This document shows, piece by piece, positions 23,560-36,200 of a DNA stretch of 64,000 bases (position 1 is the first letter of the stretch; each line of letters starts with the position of its first letter). The DNA is from Kappaphycus alvarezii (lineage: Eukaryota; Rhodophyta; Florideophyceae; Gigartinales; Solieriaceae): contig NADL03000653.1 in NCBI GenBank assembly GCA_002205965.3, positions 186,001-250,000 on the forward strand, in the 5' to 3' direction. The notes beneath the pieces are model-generated. The model had not been told where the DNA came from, searched no databases, and worked only from the letters and a program-made list of their open reading frames with translations. The position numbers and the translations under genes were made by a program.

Positions 23560-24299
23560 ATGGCGGTAGGTATAACGTGATCGCTGAACTGGATTCCGCT
23601 GCCACAGGAATGAACTTCGGGCAACTATTGCACGGGGATGCCGAAGAAGCCAGAAAGCTTTTAAGGAGATTGCTATCCAAGAGACTACCGGTTACACAGG
23701 CATCGATGGTCTAATCTTCAGGAGGCACACGCCGACTCAAGGTAGTAGCCGTGAAGTTTTATGGAACGGGGACTCATGCCTTTCTGGACACCGGTGCAGT
23801 TCCCAACCTCATCTCTTGGGACCTCTGCCAAAAGCTGGCACTCAAAAAGACAGAGACCGACCGTCAGGTGACGGTATCAAACGGAACGGTCGGGGAGGTT
23901 CTTGGTTGTGTTAGAAGAGTGCTGCTGTCTTACGGGTTAATGGTCGTGCACCTAGAGTTCCTAATGGTCAGCAATGCCCTGTTCGACGTTACCGTTAAAA
24001 GTACGACTCTGGAAGCACCCCAGACGCGCATTTGTTATGCGTTCCAGCACTTCTCTTTGGTTATAAGAGAAGAAGAGGTTGTGTTACCATTCGTCAACGA
24101 GCCGTCCAGAAGCAACGGAGCCCAGACGAACATTGAGGACTTTACGTCTCCCAAAGTTTCGGACGATGAAACAACTCTCCACCCTTTCCCGTCGTCCAGC
24201 GAAGGCGATAGCGGATCTGAAACTGAACAAGATTTCGTCTTAGCAATAATTAACAAGGAAAATTACGAGCCTGATATACCTCTCTCAGCGAAAACTTAA
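23560..24299 (+). pseudogene. E3 protease region
   Basis: The block ATGMNFGQLLHGDAEEARK is followed, in another frame, by a retropepsin domain with active site AFLDTGAVPNLISW (from 23751) and an acidic linker to RT. The frame from 23751 is open for 182 codons. Asp-Thr-Gly is a valid retropepsin triad, but the later IIG-type motif is degraded (VTVKSTTLE). Confidence 0.75.
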
Positions 24300-25681
24300 G
24301 TCAAGAAAGAGGTAAAAGTTGAGGTAGACCGCTCTGCTTTACTGGACTACAAGCTGGACCACCTCGAAAAGAAGAAACAGAAGGAGCTGGCGAAAGCTCT
24401 CAAGGATCTAGATGTCACAGATTTGGACATTCACGATCTGGAGCCTGCTCATGTGCCGGTGGTACATTCTTTCGAGTTGACGGGCGAGACTCCGATACAT
24501 TCAAAAGCCCGCCGTATTCCGCCGAGGCATAACGACGTAGTAAGGAAAGAGGTGAAATAATTACTGGAAGCTGGAATTATTATGCCTTCAAGGTCCTCCT
24601 GGTCCTATCCGGTAGTGATAGCCACGAAGGAAGACGTAAAGTCCCGGTTCCGTGTCTAATACCGTCAGTTGAACAGGTTGATGAAACCAGGCCGCTGGCC
24701 GTTACAAAAAATAGAAGAAATTTTCGATGAACTCTCTGGCGCGTAGTTCTTCAAAAATATTGGAACTTTATACAGGATACTGGAAGGTTGGGATGTCCGA
24801 AACTTACAAGGAAAACACGACATTTGTCTCCCGATATGGAAGGAACAAGCTCGAGGTAATGCCTTTCGGACTCATGAAAGCTCTAGCGACGTTTCAAAGG
24901 ATGATGGGCGAGGTCCTTCGGCGGTTACCGTTTGCTATAGTCCACTTGGACAATGTTTTTATATTCTCTAAGACGTTGGAGGAACATAAAGCTCATTGAA
25001 AAGAAGTGTTCAGGAGGACCAAGAAAGCGAATTTTTAAGCTGAAGGTAACCAGGTGCAGGTTCGCTCAGTCAGAAGTGAGGTTGCCCGGTCACATTGTCA
25101 ATTCAAGCGGTGAGAAGGTGGATCCCGACAAGATCAAAGATATTGTGGAAGCTCCTGTGCTGGAAAACGTGGCCGAACTCGGGAGTTTTATAGGGCTCCC
25201 GGGGTACTATCGACGGTTCATAAGGGTGTTTTCTGACAGCTCAGCAGTTTTGCACGCGGCGATGTCTTTCAAGAGGCTTTTGAATAAACTCCAAAGATGC
25301 AAGAGGCCTTTAAATATTTGAAGAGGAAACTGATTACCCCTCCAGTATTTGCGTCTACAGATTTCAATTCTTCTCTTTTTGTGGAAAAGGACGCCTGTTC
25401 AGCATCCCTTGGGGTGGTTTTCTCGAAGAAAAAAGAAGACAGGAAAGTTCAACCCATTCAGTTCGCTTCCCGAACGATTAAGGACCAGGAGCGTGGCTAC
25501 TCCACATGCGAACGAGAAGTAGTTGCAGTATTTTTTGCTCTTGAGAAGTTCCAAGTATAACTTATGCCCGATAAACCTTTCGTCTTCTAAGCAGATCACC
25601 AAGCCCTTCAAACTGCTTTCAAGAAGAAAGATTTTCACGGGCGATTGGCAAGGTGGATAGAATTGATTGCGGAATATCACG
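24300..25681 (+). pseudogene. E3 RT and RNase H remnant
   Basis: In-frame stops and frame changes break the gene. Readable marks are LEPAHVPVVHSFELTG, AGIIMPSRSSWSYPVVIA, YRQLN, LEVMPFGLMKALATFQRMM and a damaged polymerase core HLDNVFIF, where the second catalytic Asp of YxDD is Asn. RNase H pieces VEKDACSASLGVVF and FASRTIKDQERGYSTCERE follow. Asp in the first RNase H motif is kept. The substitution in the RT core alone would inactivate it. Confidence 0.8.
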
Positions 25682-25861
25682 AAAAGGGGGGGTTGCCGCT
25701 TGTACAGCTGCGGGAGGAACCCTTTCAGGGAGATGAATAGGTCGCGGAGGGTTTGTAGCGGCAGGTCTTACGGTTCTACGGTCTAGGTGATGCGAATAGG
25801 TGTACATATTGTGAGACCGTAGATCAGTAGGTCTACCGCCTGTTCCACCTGTGAAGGGGAC
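25682..25861. other. Junction segment with long inverted repeat
   Basis: Between the broken E3 RNase H and the E5 LTR lies GC-rich DNA. About 27 nt at 25761-25786 (GGCAGGTCTTACGGTTCTAC onward) are imperfectly complementary to 25816-25845 and would fold into a hairpin with a 29-nt loop. Its origin is unknown. Confidence 0.45.
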
Positions 25862-27345
25862 TGATAGGGATAAAACGTCGTGAGAATAGATACTAAGAAC
25901 CAATTACCCAAGAAAGAGGTGTTGCAATCCACAAAAGTCCCACCATTGTATAATTGAACGAACAGGAAGAAGTGGGTAATGACTATAGCTCAGAGGGCAA
26001 CAAATTAGTATAGAAAGGAAAGGCTCTGCCACCTATAGAATGTGGGCAGCATAAAAGAAACGGCATTTTGGTCTGAAGTTGACTCTCAACTTCCCAATTA
26101 CTTGGAACTGACTTAAATTTGTCTGCCAACTTGCTTGACCTCTTCAAGAGGAAGTAGTTTACTAAGGTTACATAGACCTTTTTCCTAATCTTGACGTCTA
26201 AATCAAGCGCAATTATCACCATAGGATTCATTAAGACAAATAGTGTCGCTGATAACGACTAATTATAAGATAAATTCATCTACTACTACTCTTCTCAGTC
26301 ACTATGCTCGAGGATCGCACCGAACAGCTCCCGCGAAACACTAATTTTACCAATGCAGTCCACACATATCCTTTCGAGCGGTTCACAGTTTCCCGTGGAC
26401 TTTTCTGAAGTATCTAGACCACTAAAGATATTCTCAGCCACTTAGACGACTGATTACATCCGATCCTTATTTACTAGCTCTCGTCCTGCCTCATGGCTCG
26501 GAAGTCTCTGGTCCAGCTCCACCAGTTGCACCTTCTCCTTGGCAACCAATCCTTCCCCTGATTCTTAGGCAACGGACGGATCTTCCTCCTTGTCCCCGCT
26601 CTCATCCTCCTCCTCCCCCTTCCCATAAACCAGCTCAGGGGTCACCCATTCCTGTAAATGGTCCCTGCTCTCCTCCTTGATCCCCAGTCACATGCTTACT
26701 TACCTCACTCGTTTCTTCTTCCATAAAAAGATGGCGGACGAGCTAGATAATTTTCTTCTTGTTCTGCTGCCGCAGGTTGTCATCGGCATCAGTTGGTTCG
26801 TAGGCGGCGAGTTGGAGGCCATCTATGCGCGAATGTCAATTTTTGGAAATGGGAGTAGAGAGGCGAAGAAACGTCATATTTCTGGTAAAGGGGTAAGCAG
26901 GTGAGCTGATGTGGTTGTTGATGGTAGGGATGATGCTTTAGCGACGGTTCTGTAGCACTTTTAAGTAGGGGCATTTCTTTCGTAATTTTCACGTGCCTAG
27001 CAAAAAAGATGCGAGGCAGTTTTGTAGCTTTGAATTTGCACGCAACAGGGGCAATAATAGAAAATCTGCTTGATAAAATATCGGAAATGAATTTGAAGGA
27101 CAAATCAGATCACGGGTCGAAAGAAATTTTTTTTGAAAAAGGAGGATCAAATCATTAGATATAGAATGGAAAATGGAGTTTTGTAGTGAACATGGACTCG
27201 TAAGGGAAAATTCGTCTCAGTATTTTGCTCTTATAAGAAATAGACGGAAAGTGCTGTTTTGAAAGTTCAGAGGTCAGCGATCAAGAAGATAGAAGTTTGT
27301 CGAGAGGACCGCTTTCCTACAGAAAGGATAATTTTTCTAACAACA
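25862..27345 (-). repeat. E5 LTR, long form with decayed ORF cassette
   Basis: Read on the minus strand it begins TGTTGTTAGAAAAATTATCC and ends TATCCCTATCA. Its first part matches the solo LTR at 41368-42903 and not E1. Its last part (about 25862-26240) matches E1 and the 11 kb solo LTR. Between about 26300 and 26700 there are scattered matches to the acidic-protein ORF, such as the CAGTCCACACA block at 26357, but with many stops and no open frame. Confidence 0.85.
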
Positions 27346-27401
27346 CGCCCTCACACTCAACACGAATGTCTTCGTTCGTCGTTTCTCTCTTCTGTTAACG
27401 T

Positions 27402-28540
27402 TTATTGCCTTTTTGCCACAATAAAAGACCTTCCAAATGGATAAGGATACAGCTGATTACGAGCATGATGTTCCAAAATGTAGGTTCGCGTCAAAGGGGT
27501 ATGACATCGTACCATGGCTTCATATGTAGATTTGATAAACTTTAGGTGGGGTTGCATACACTCCTCTTTGGTAACATCTTCGACTCTACCAAGAATTAAG
27601 AAACGCATATGATATGCGAACTCATCTGGGAGGTGCCGAAGCAATAGATTTCTATAAGAAAGGAAGACACGCAACAACAATAATGAGTCTTCTTATGAAA
27701 ATTGAAGTCCTTTTAGAGCTCAGAAACATAAACAGATGCTTATCATGAAACAAGCAATAACTTCTGCATAATTTGAGTACTCGGGAAAATGAGAATCCAA
27801 AGATATCCTCCTTCTACCAACCATACAGTATACTGTGGGCGATTATGAACGAGATTTATGGATGAAGATGTGGTTTAGTCTCTCAGTGGACTTCCGCTCC
27901 CATTTCTTTGTGTGTTCGGGCGGCAGAAAGTGCCGTAGAGGGACGTTCGGAGCCTCTTCTGAATAGTTGCATTCTTTAGAAGGTACTCCCTGTGGCCATC
28001 ATCACGGCAACAGGAGTAAAATCTTCCTTACTCGAACTTCAGTTGTTGTAGGGCATAAGATGAGTTTCCCATAGTGGGTATGGTACTAACCGATATTCCA
28101 TGTCCGCGGGAAACTGCACCTTCTAAGTTGCACATATTTATGTTTCTTGAGAAATATGAAAACATGGCGGATAATATTCAGAGAGGTTTGCAATACGTCC
28201 ATCAAATATCTTGTACCTTCCAACAGAATAAATATATATTAATTCCACAAAATTTGGACCAGATTCCATAAAACTACCATTTCGGAACGAGAGTAGAACT
28301 CTAATTAATAGTTGATTATCTTTTTTGGGAAGAAACGGGCGGTTCAACGTACGGGAAAAAAGGCACATATTAATTTGCAAATAAAGGAGAACATTTAATT
28401 CATAGTAATCCAGATCAAACGAGCCAATACATTCCCAATGATCTTTTTCTTCTCATAGTAATCATTCTGTAGTTATAGATGAGTACATTTCGTGTTTGCA
28501 CATAGTCCTGTATAAGAAGACATTCTTCGAGTCTTTGGTG
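27402..28540 (-). pseudogene. E5 accessory protein remnant
   Basis: Domain 2 is readable at 27680-27402 (LLRVFLSYR, DEFAYH, LYPYPFG). Domain 1 is readable at 28380-28045: NMCLFSRTLNRPFLPKKD, LLIRVLLSFRNG, GPNFVELIY, and the stretch DMEYRLVPYPLWE shared exactly with E1. Frame changes lie between the pieces. Protein-level similarity in spite of strong divergence indicates that this was a real coding region. Confidence 0.75.
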
Positions 28541-28563
28541 GTAAGGGAAGGGGAGTGAAAGCA

Positions 28564-28794
28564 GGTCGTTCACTCTCTAGAGATAGTGAATGACCAGGAG
28601 AGATATTTGAAAGGAGAGAAGGTGGTGAGGTGCTTTACTAAGACAGAAGATAGAGTGAGATCGTGGCTTGGATAGATCTCGAGGCGAGTGGACTGCTGCT
28701 TCCGGTTTATCGAGGGAGGTTTCCAGAAGCCATTTAGATTAAGTTGAGAGTCTAGCCCTAAACATGTTTGAGCTGATCTAAAGTAGATCAGCTC
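28564..28794. other. Two near-perfect palindromes
   Basis: A 32-bp near-perfect palindrome spans 28564-28595 (outer GGTCGTTCACT / AGTGAATGACC). A perfect 11-bp stem with a 3-nt loop spans 28770-28794 (GAGCTGATCTA-aag-TAGATCAGCTC), followed 7 nt later by TTTTTT. They bracket about 170 bp just outside the broken end of E5. A small structured RNA or the ends of a small element are possible; neither is shown. Confidence 0.4.
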
Positions 28795-30355
28795 CACTTG
28801 GTTTTTTAACCTTTCAAGGAAATATCTTAAAGGTATTCGTATTCATAAAAGGAGTAACCATAACTCCGAAATATGAAAGAACAGTATTATTCCCGTCTGC
28901 ATTCTACAACCATGTTATGCTTTAAAACACATGCCGTAACAATCCATTGCATTTTGGCGATATTATAATACTCTCATCCAATGAAAAGAGAAATAAAGCG
29001 CCAAGAAGAATACCTCACACCCTTTAAACAAATTTGTGGAAGATTTATTCCATATTCGTAAAAAATAGCTCTTATTTTTCTAGATCTGATATGGAGTTGA
29101 TGACGGTTTTCCATTCTGGATATATAACATCGGTTAAATAGTAAAAACATTTGAAATATCTCCTGATTCAGTAAAAATGGGCTGTACGGGAGGGAAAATA
29201 CTTAAAGAGACCTCTTGAAAGTGCTTATTGACTTCCAAAATGTTCAAGTTAATCATTACACCCAGAAGTCTAAATTTATGAGACCAAATCTACCAGTCCA
29301 ACGAAGAAATCAACTCCATCCTCACTATCTGCTTGGCTCCCTTCCCAATCATGATCCTTTGTAACGCCTTGGAGTCTGTTCTCTCAATTCCATCCTGCAC
29401 AATGCAAGCACCAAATACAACCTGGAAAGCTTAACCTCCTAAAATACATCTCAATTTTAGTAGTAGCAGAGGCTGTTGGAGCCCTTATGTACGCTTAAGA
29501 GAGATATTAAACCACTGGGCGACAGAAATCTTACAAAAACAAGGACGCAGAAGCTTCAGAAACTTTGAACATGTCATCGGGAAGATCTACTGGTAAACAG
29601 TACGATAATATTCGTGAGGCAGCAACACCTTTCAGTAATAGTGTTACTTTAATTCTACCGGTAGCATCTGATCTCATCCCTTGTCAAAAATAGGGCGACT
29701 TTGCAACAGAGTTGTTAAAAATCGATAAAAACCACCCTTGTCATCCTGAACATTCGTTCAAACGCACCCTCATGCTGTTCTGGACCTTTCATACACGTCC
29801 CCGGGCGAAATTAGTCAACGAACCTGAAGTGATTATTCATGTAATGACGGTGCAAACCATCACGGTTACTACGAATGTTCACCGCTTGATCTGGACACGA
29901 ACTTCCATGCTTTTTCCTTGTGTGGGCAAAGACCGCCAAGCTTTTCATCTGAATCCAGAATGCCACTTTGAGGGATTCTATATACCCAAATACGTCCTCC
30001 TCTAGAAAAAAAGCGATCAGATCCCTGTCCACTGCCTCACGATATCGCATAAAAATTTAAGTTACAGATCGCTCAATGCGGCCGTCTCTGCGAAGCATAG
30101 AAGATATGATTCTTTTATTGCAACCTCCGTGAGAAGTAAGCTCGTCCCTATTCCTATATCTACTCTCGGAGGGTGGCACTTCGACGCTTATAGGGTGCTA
30201 ACCGACGTCGCGCGGCGAAGGAAGCATATGGTAAGATCCGTGCGGTACTTACTCAGAGGTACGCTGCCGCGGCTTTAATGTCTGACGCAGCCTGTCTGCT
30301 GGAGGGCCTTGAGCCGGCTTTTTAGGCTAACTTAGGGGGTATCAATTGTCACCCT

Positions 30356-30419
30356 GTAGGATATTCCGGGCCACAACGACCAAATCTTTCAAATATTAAA
30401 TCACTCCACATTTACCCCC
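30356..30419 (+). repeat. Dispersed repeat, second locus
   Basis: Matches the unit at 958-1022 including the CCGGGCC lead-in and the GACCAAATCTTTCAAATATT core, ending in CCCCC. Confidence 0.5.
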
Positions 30420-32763
30420 AAGTTACGGAAACGCTGATACTTACGCTGAGAAGTAAACGGGGGTATTTGGTAGTGAAGGGAGTAATTGTTCGGAAAGAAG
30501 ACGGATTTAATGGATATCGAAGAGTTATTAGGGCGTTCGGAAAGAAGAGCCGAAAGAGGGCGATCAGGAATGTAGGAGTGGGTCAACAGCACGTGGTGAA
30601 GTCATCCTTGCGTAACTGCTGGGGAGCACCGGACTCCAATAGATATTACGTGCATTTTTCAATTGAAAATTTTCTATCTTTTAATGCTGTGGTTTTGTCA
30701 CTCGACACGCGTCCCAGTTGAAATTGAAATTGAAAACGGGTTGACACGCTCTATGGTGAGGGCCGTCAAATATGCAGATGAGTTCAATTATATTTGCAGT
30801 GCTACCAATGATTCAATTACAGTCATTCAGTTCTTTTATCATAACATTTGTGTCGGGTTTTTTTCAATTCAACTGTGCTGAGTGCCTTTAGCTGCAGAGA
30901 TAGTTCCCATAAGATCGCAGCTATCTCTATTGCCGCCAGCGCGCTTCGATGATAATATCGTTTACTTCATACAAACTTCCTGGATAAACTTTCCGAGAAC
31001 ATTATCAGTTTCGCAACAGGTCTTGTCGTACATACCACTTAATAGCTCATAAGCGGTCTTACATAATCTGGGTGCTCAGCAATGAAATAAAGAATTCATC
31101 TAAACTATTGCTTCAAAATTTAGGATACTGTTCCAAAACGGGGATAATGGTGTTAATTGTTCTCTGCGTATTGACGTAAGAATATTTTGTTCGTTATTTA
31201 CCTCCATACCTGCCCTAGTGGAAGTTCCATCTACAGCTTTTGCATGGAAGAATGTCTCCCTGCATACTTCAATATTTGAATATCAATATCTTACCGACAG
31301 TATTTTTGTAGCCCTGTAATAAGTCCTGGAGTTAATGAGTCCCTAATTTTGTTGTTATTACCCTTGAGGAAGTTTAAAAATGAAATTTTTTTCTCGAGAG
31401 CCAGCTCAAATATTTGCATACCTAAAAACAGTAGATAAAGAAAATTGATTGCTCTACTTGAATTCTTACCTCTATAATATAAATTTCATACAGTAAAAAA
31501 ACATACTGTCTTTGATCCGGTAAATTGTGCCTTGTAGCGAAGAAACGGGATTCATATTAGTTTTTTTTTGAAGAAAATTTTTATCCAAAATTTTTCGCAG
31601 TATCAGAAACCATTGTGGTGGACTTTTATCCATGCAGGAATCCATTAATGCTTATCACATTAATTTATATTAATTGATTAAAGTTACGCTTGTTCCAAGA
31701 CGGTTGGAATTAATAATTTACCTTCATTCAAATCATAAACGTTTTGGTGATATCCTCTACCGATAAACATAATACGTGGTTTTCTTGTTAAAATATCATC
31801 TCTATTTTCCAATCAGAGCCCCCGAAATAATCGAAATACTCAACGTGCAGCTTTAAAACAAGTGAATATTGTTAATTTGTTCTTTCAGCTTTCCGAGAAG
31901 TTTCGAAGACGCAGAAAAAAGTTATAATCTGTAAAGCCAAATTAAGGGAGATTCATTCTGAAAAGATAAGAAACTACCGTCAACGAAAATTGAGACGCTG
32001 AAATTATCTGTTATGGAAAGGACTTAGAATTCAAAAAGAAGAATTCAGATTGTATGAGCAGATCTCTTTTTCTACCTTCTCAGATGCAATAAATCGAGTT
32101 TATCCATTTGGTTGAAAGGATGTACAAAAATATATTTGCTTCATCACAAGTTCATTAAAAAGATGGTGAGAGGTGACAAAGCACGAATTGTACAAAAAAA
32201 AATACCACAGACAGCGCAAAAAGTATTTTACTCCTATTTTTTATTTGGGTAACACATTAATCAAGCGCTTCCTACAGGGCCTCAAATGTAGATGGAGTTA
32301 GAACCGAGATATTCAACTTTCTAAATTTCTACGATTGTTTCGTATTTATACGACGAAATAAATCTTGGTTGCGAGCAAGGGATATTCATAAAAGCCAGTT
32401 TGCAGTCCTCAATGGGAAAAATAATTGGTGTTTTTAGTGAAATTAAGTAAAAACATATATCTAAATGAATGTTCATTTGCATAAGTGCAAATGAAAAAAT
32501 TTTAAATAGTGATTGGTTCCTAGGAAAACGAAAATTTTTGCTTTGAAAATACACAAAATTCTAAGTTTTAAATATATGTGAGCATACTGTTAAGTTTAGA
32601 GTGATGTTCAAATTAAAATGGTCTAGTAATTGAAAGAAAAAGTTGCTTAAGAGTGACATGACAAGAGATTGAAGTTAGGGAATTGCATTCTGGAATGAGA
32701 TCTCAATGTAACCTTTTCTTGAAAATAGAAGGAACTTTACAAATTAAGTCGTTTTTTACTCTC

Positions 32764-32772
32764 TATATATAA
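32764..32772 (+). promoter_or_regulatory. TATA-like box upstream of orphan ORF
   Basis: TATATATAA lies about 125 bp before the ATG at 32897. In AT-rich DNA such a box is weak evidence by itself. Confidence 0.25.
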
Positions 32773-32896
32773 TGGTATGTACATTTCCGTGTGTCGTTAA
32801 CTATTTGCACATGTTTTCTTGAGTATTTTCTTCGACGATTTGGCTAGTAATCGAAATTTATCACTTAGGCACTTTTAAGGTTAATATTGATTTCAA

Positions 32897-33217
32897 ATGC
32901 CTCAACTAAACTGGAAACGACACCGGGAAATAGTAAGAGGTGATAATTATCTCGGACGCTATTTATATCCTCGAAATACTTGCGACCCTAACTCGACTAG
33001 GCTGATGTTTGTCGGTCGAATTCCTGACACAGTTAGAAAAATATTGAAAATTGAGCTCATGAGAAAGATAGAAGAAGTATACGCAATGAATGGACATATT
33101 ACTAGCTTTATTTATGATTTTCCAGACTCTCCATTATCTCAAAACGCGACAGAATATACTTTTGATGGGTTCTATGTGGAGTTTTTCGAAACCGAAAGTT
33201 CCTCAAATTCCGCGTAA
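32897..33217 (+). CDS. Orphan ORF of 106 codons in AT-rich island
   Basis: This frame starts with ATG, ends with TAA and is the longest clean frame in 31000-36600, where stops are very frequent. The product has a charged, globular-looking composition (about 12 kDa) without signal peptide or membrane segment. Readable blocks include NWKRHREIVRGDNYLGRYL and LMFVGRIPDTVRKILK. The serine-rich end ESSSNSA suggests a natural C-terminus. I do not recognise the family. Its evenly mixed composition, unlike its surroundings, makes a real gene plausible. A decayed fragment of a mobile element or plasmid-derived ORF is the main alternative. Confidence 0.4.
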   Translation: MPQLNWKRHREIVRGDNYLGRYLYPRNTCDPNSTRLMFVGRIPDTVRKILKIELMRKIEEVYAMNGHITSFIYDFPDSPLSQNATEYTFDGFYVEFFETESSSNSA

Positions 33218-36200
33218 AGTTCATCAAACCCCGCGCAAAATTAAATTCATTATTTGATACAAAAATTTGATTACTATTGCAATAAGAAATGTTTCGGTAA
33301 GTATGATGAAAGAAATATTTGGCAACTAAAACATATTTTATCTGTAAAAAATGATTTAATTAAGCTTATTTTCCTACGAAACGCGGTAAAAATTTCTTTT
33401 AGCAGACTATGAGCCTTTGAATGACGAATTGAAAAATTACGCAATGAAAAATCAATCATCATAAATACATGTAAATACCACATATATGTATATATATTTT
33501 TTGAATTTTTGATGTTAAACTGCTTGTGAACCACTTAGCTCTACAAAGTTGTTGCTTATGATATCCATACTTTTTATGAGAGCAAATTAAATCAAAGTCT
33601 ATTTTTAACTTCACCGAGGTTCTCACCCACAATTTGATATGCTTTCTGAAGAACTTTAGAATAGCGATACTGAAATGCATGAAAAATACATGCAATATCT
33701 TCAATTTTTTAGTTTTTTCTCCACTCTTAGTGTCTTTCGTTTTACATACTTTATCCAGATTTATTATTTTCAATGAAGCAAATGGATAAAACTTTTAATT
33801 GTTTACAGTTATTGTTGATTGCTCTTGAAGCTAAAATTAGATATTAAAAATAGTGACTTTTACGAATGTTTCAATTCGAGAAGAAGTAAAGAAGTAGCAA
33901 TGGGAAAAAGATTTTCATTGGGATTGAATACATAAAGCAATTACTCTTACGAATAAAAAATGAAATATAATCATACGTTTATTACCAATATGATGAAAGA
34001 CTGCGAGATGTACCCAAATATTACGCAAAAAGTGTCTGATGCTGACTATTTAACCATTTAAAGGCAAGCGGTATTTTATTTTATTTATAAAAATTTTTAT
34101 ATGTCAGAACTTTCCTTCACGAGTCCAGTTAAAAATTAAATGATATCGGGAGATTTTGAACTTTACCATTATCCTCATGAAAAGGCCGAAACGTTTTGAG
34201 GAGTATAAGTTTTTATTGTTTAATTTAGTTCCAAAATTATTCTTAAATCTAACTTTTAGTGATTAAACTTCATGAAAATAATTTATAGTAAATGTTCTAC
34301 TTATATTGTGTCGCGAAGGGAGATATAACAATGAAGCTGGGAATATCCTTTAACATGAACTGGAGCAACAACTTCAGAAATGAATAAATCACAACAGTGG
34401 GCGCATATAAGCTGCACTCATGTACGGGAACAGGCAGTGAATTAATGCTCCTTGGTTGAATGTTACTGAAAATACTTCTTGAAAGCGGACCAAAGATAAG
34501 ACACCGTATTTCCTCAAGAAATCACAGTTTGATTATATACAGCATCGGGTTTTCTTTTCATCTCCATTCGAAGAAAGTTAAACGAGAGTCATGATAGCGC
34601 CCTCACACAGGAAAATAAAAATAAGCTTCTGTGAATATATGAGCACCAAATGTATAAATAACTACCAATTTCTGCTTGAAGCGATCTAAGGCCATGCGTA
34701 AAAGACCAAATCATAAGGTTAATGCCTGTTCAGAAACAAATATTTGTATGGTTGGAATTTAATTTTTCTCGAAACTGGGAATTAGTGGTTGACGCTTATC
34801 TCTCAGGTTTGAAGAAAACTCTACGTACATACAAGAAATTCTCGAGACGTAAAAAAAGCTTTTAAAGTAAATTTTTTCAACTATTTGCTATGGAAAAAGA
34901 ATAAAATTTACATAAATTATGATTTGATTTCACGTCAAACATAATAGAAGAAGCATGATTCTGTAGGCCCCACTCTAACAGTCATTGCGAGTTTATTTGT
35001 AGTTTATTATAAATTTTGGTATAAATATGCTTTTTATACAAAAATATTAATAGATTGGTAGGATAATGGTGACGACAGGTTCAATTACCCGGGGATATTT
35101 CAATTTTCTATTTTATGTAAGGATCAAAACTCAATTTTTCCAATTACCAATGAATTACGAAAGTAAAAATTGCGCAGAGGTTACAGTTAAAATTACTTGA
35201 TATGGCTATTTAGATCTTGTAGTTGATACAATGTCACTAAAAATATTCAAATTTATATGAAGTTCTTCGATATTTCCTGGAAAAATATCGCATTCTCTAG
35301 AATAAGTGTGGATTTATCTGCATATATCATTGAAAGATGTTGAAGACTTATCAATGCATACTCCAATATGGGCAATTTTTTAATACTTCTAATCCTTTCA
35401 TGAACAAATTCGTACATTTTGAAACTTTTTTGTTAGAAATGACCTCATTTTTTGAAATTTCAAGATTAATGTATAGGAAAATGTTACTACTGATAGTATA
35501 AGGAATATAGCCACTAGATTACAATAGTATTGTCTTTCTAATAATAATAGAGCATAAAATACAGATTTTTCTAGATTCAAGATAAAAATCGGTACTTAGC
35601 TATCTTATGGATTTGAAATTACTATAAAGAAGTGAATTAGTTTTTATAGGCAGATAATTGAGTTCCTATTACTGCAAGAACAAAAATGAGCAATAAAAAT
35701 CAAATTTGGCCTGCTCAACCATTTTTTCTGTATCAATTCTTCGAATGAGTGGAAAAGTTATCTTCATTACATGGCAGTCAGTACTGCACAGCGTATACTA
35801 TAGTAGAGATTTCATTATTCATTTTACTTCATTGAACTTTTGCGATCACTTGGTAGACTTTGATTTGCACTGAATACTGCAAGAGATTCAGTACTCGTCG
35901 ATGACATATTAATATAAGCCCCATAATTTGCTCTGACTCTTTTAGTTCATTTGGGGGTATTTTGAACAGTGAATACTTAGCAAAAAGTGGTAGAGGATCA
36001 CTGGAAAGAACAGAACTAACTTTTGAAGATGCAGCCCCTTGTGGCTAAGAATTCTATTTGGCAAAAGTTTTCTATAGTACGCCTTTGTTACAGTGTCTAT
36101 CGCGCAGAATATTTTACAACTTTAAGGATTTATGAAAAGCTATACAATAACTTCTTCGACAACCTACCTGGAGGAGTAAAAGAAGGATGTTGCGATCAAT

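Larger units (their letters stand above)
22513..25681 (+). mobile_element. E3: decayed Ty3/gypsy retrotransposon body
   Basis: Gag, zinc knuckle, protease, RT and RNase H pieces follow each other on the plus strand with several stops and frame changes. The gag-proximal GMNFGQLLHGDAEEARK block shows that it belongs to the same clade as E1 and E4. The RNase H frame stops at about 25681 after RLARWIELIAEYHE, where E1 continues into the NQPADYLSR block. Integrase and both LTRs are missing or unrecognisable. Confidence 0.85.
25862..28551 (-). mobile_element. E5: 3' end of an E1-related retrotransposon
   Basis: A long-form LTR (25862-27345) is followed, on its 5' side in minus sense, by a GAGGGCG polypurine tract and by remnants of the two-domain accessory protein up to about 28551. 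Gag, pol and the 5' LTR are absent, so the element is truncated. It shows that the long, ORF-bearing LTR type and the accessory protein belong to the same family as E1. E5 separates E3 from whatever once followed it, so it may have inserted into E3. Confidence 0.82.
28800..32896. other. Intergenic stretch, no gene recognised
   Basis: No coding region with a recognisable domain was seen. A copy of the dispersed repeat lies at 30356-30419. A GC-richer patch runs from 30060 to 30340, after which the DNA becomes strongly AT-rich. Confidence 0.45.

Noticed and set aside
23052-23624. 190-codon minus-strand frame
   Set aside because: Antisense to the E3 Gag knuckle region. Its hydrophobic runs come from reading the coding strand backwards.
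28770-28794. Bacterial rho-independent terminator
   Set aside because: The hairpin with a nearby T6 resembles one, but the window is eukaryotic, no gene ends there and the T run is not adjacent to the stem.
28564-28794. Helitron 3' end
   Set aside because: The hairpin is present, but no CTRR-T end follows and no Rep/helicase piece was seen.
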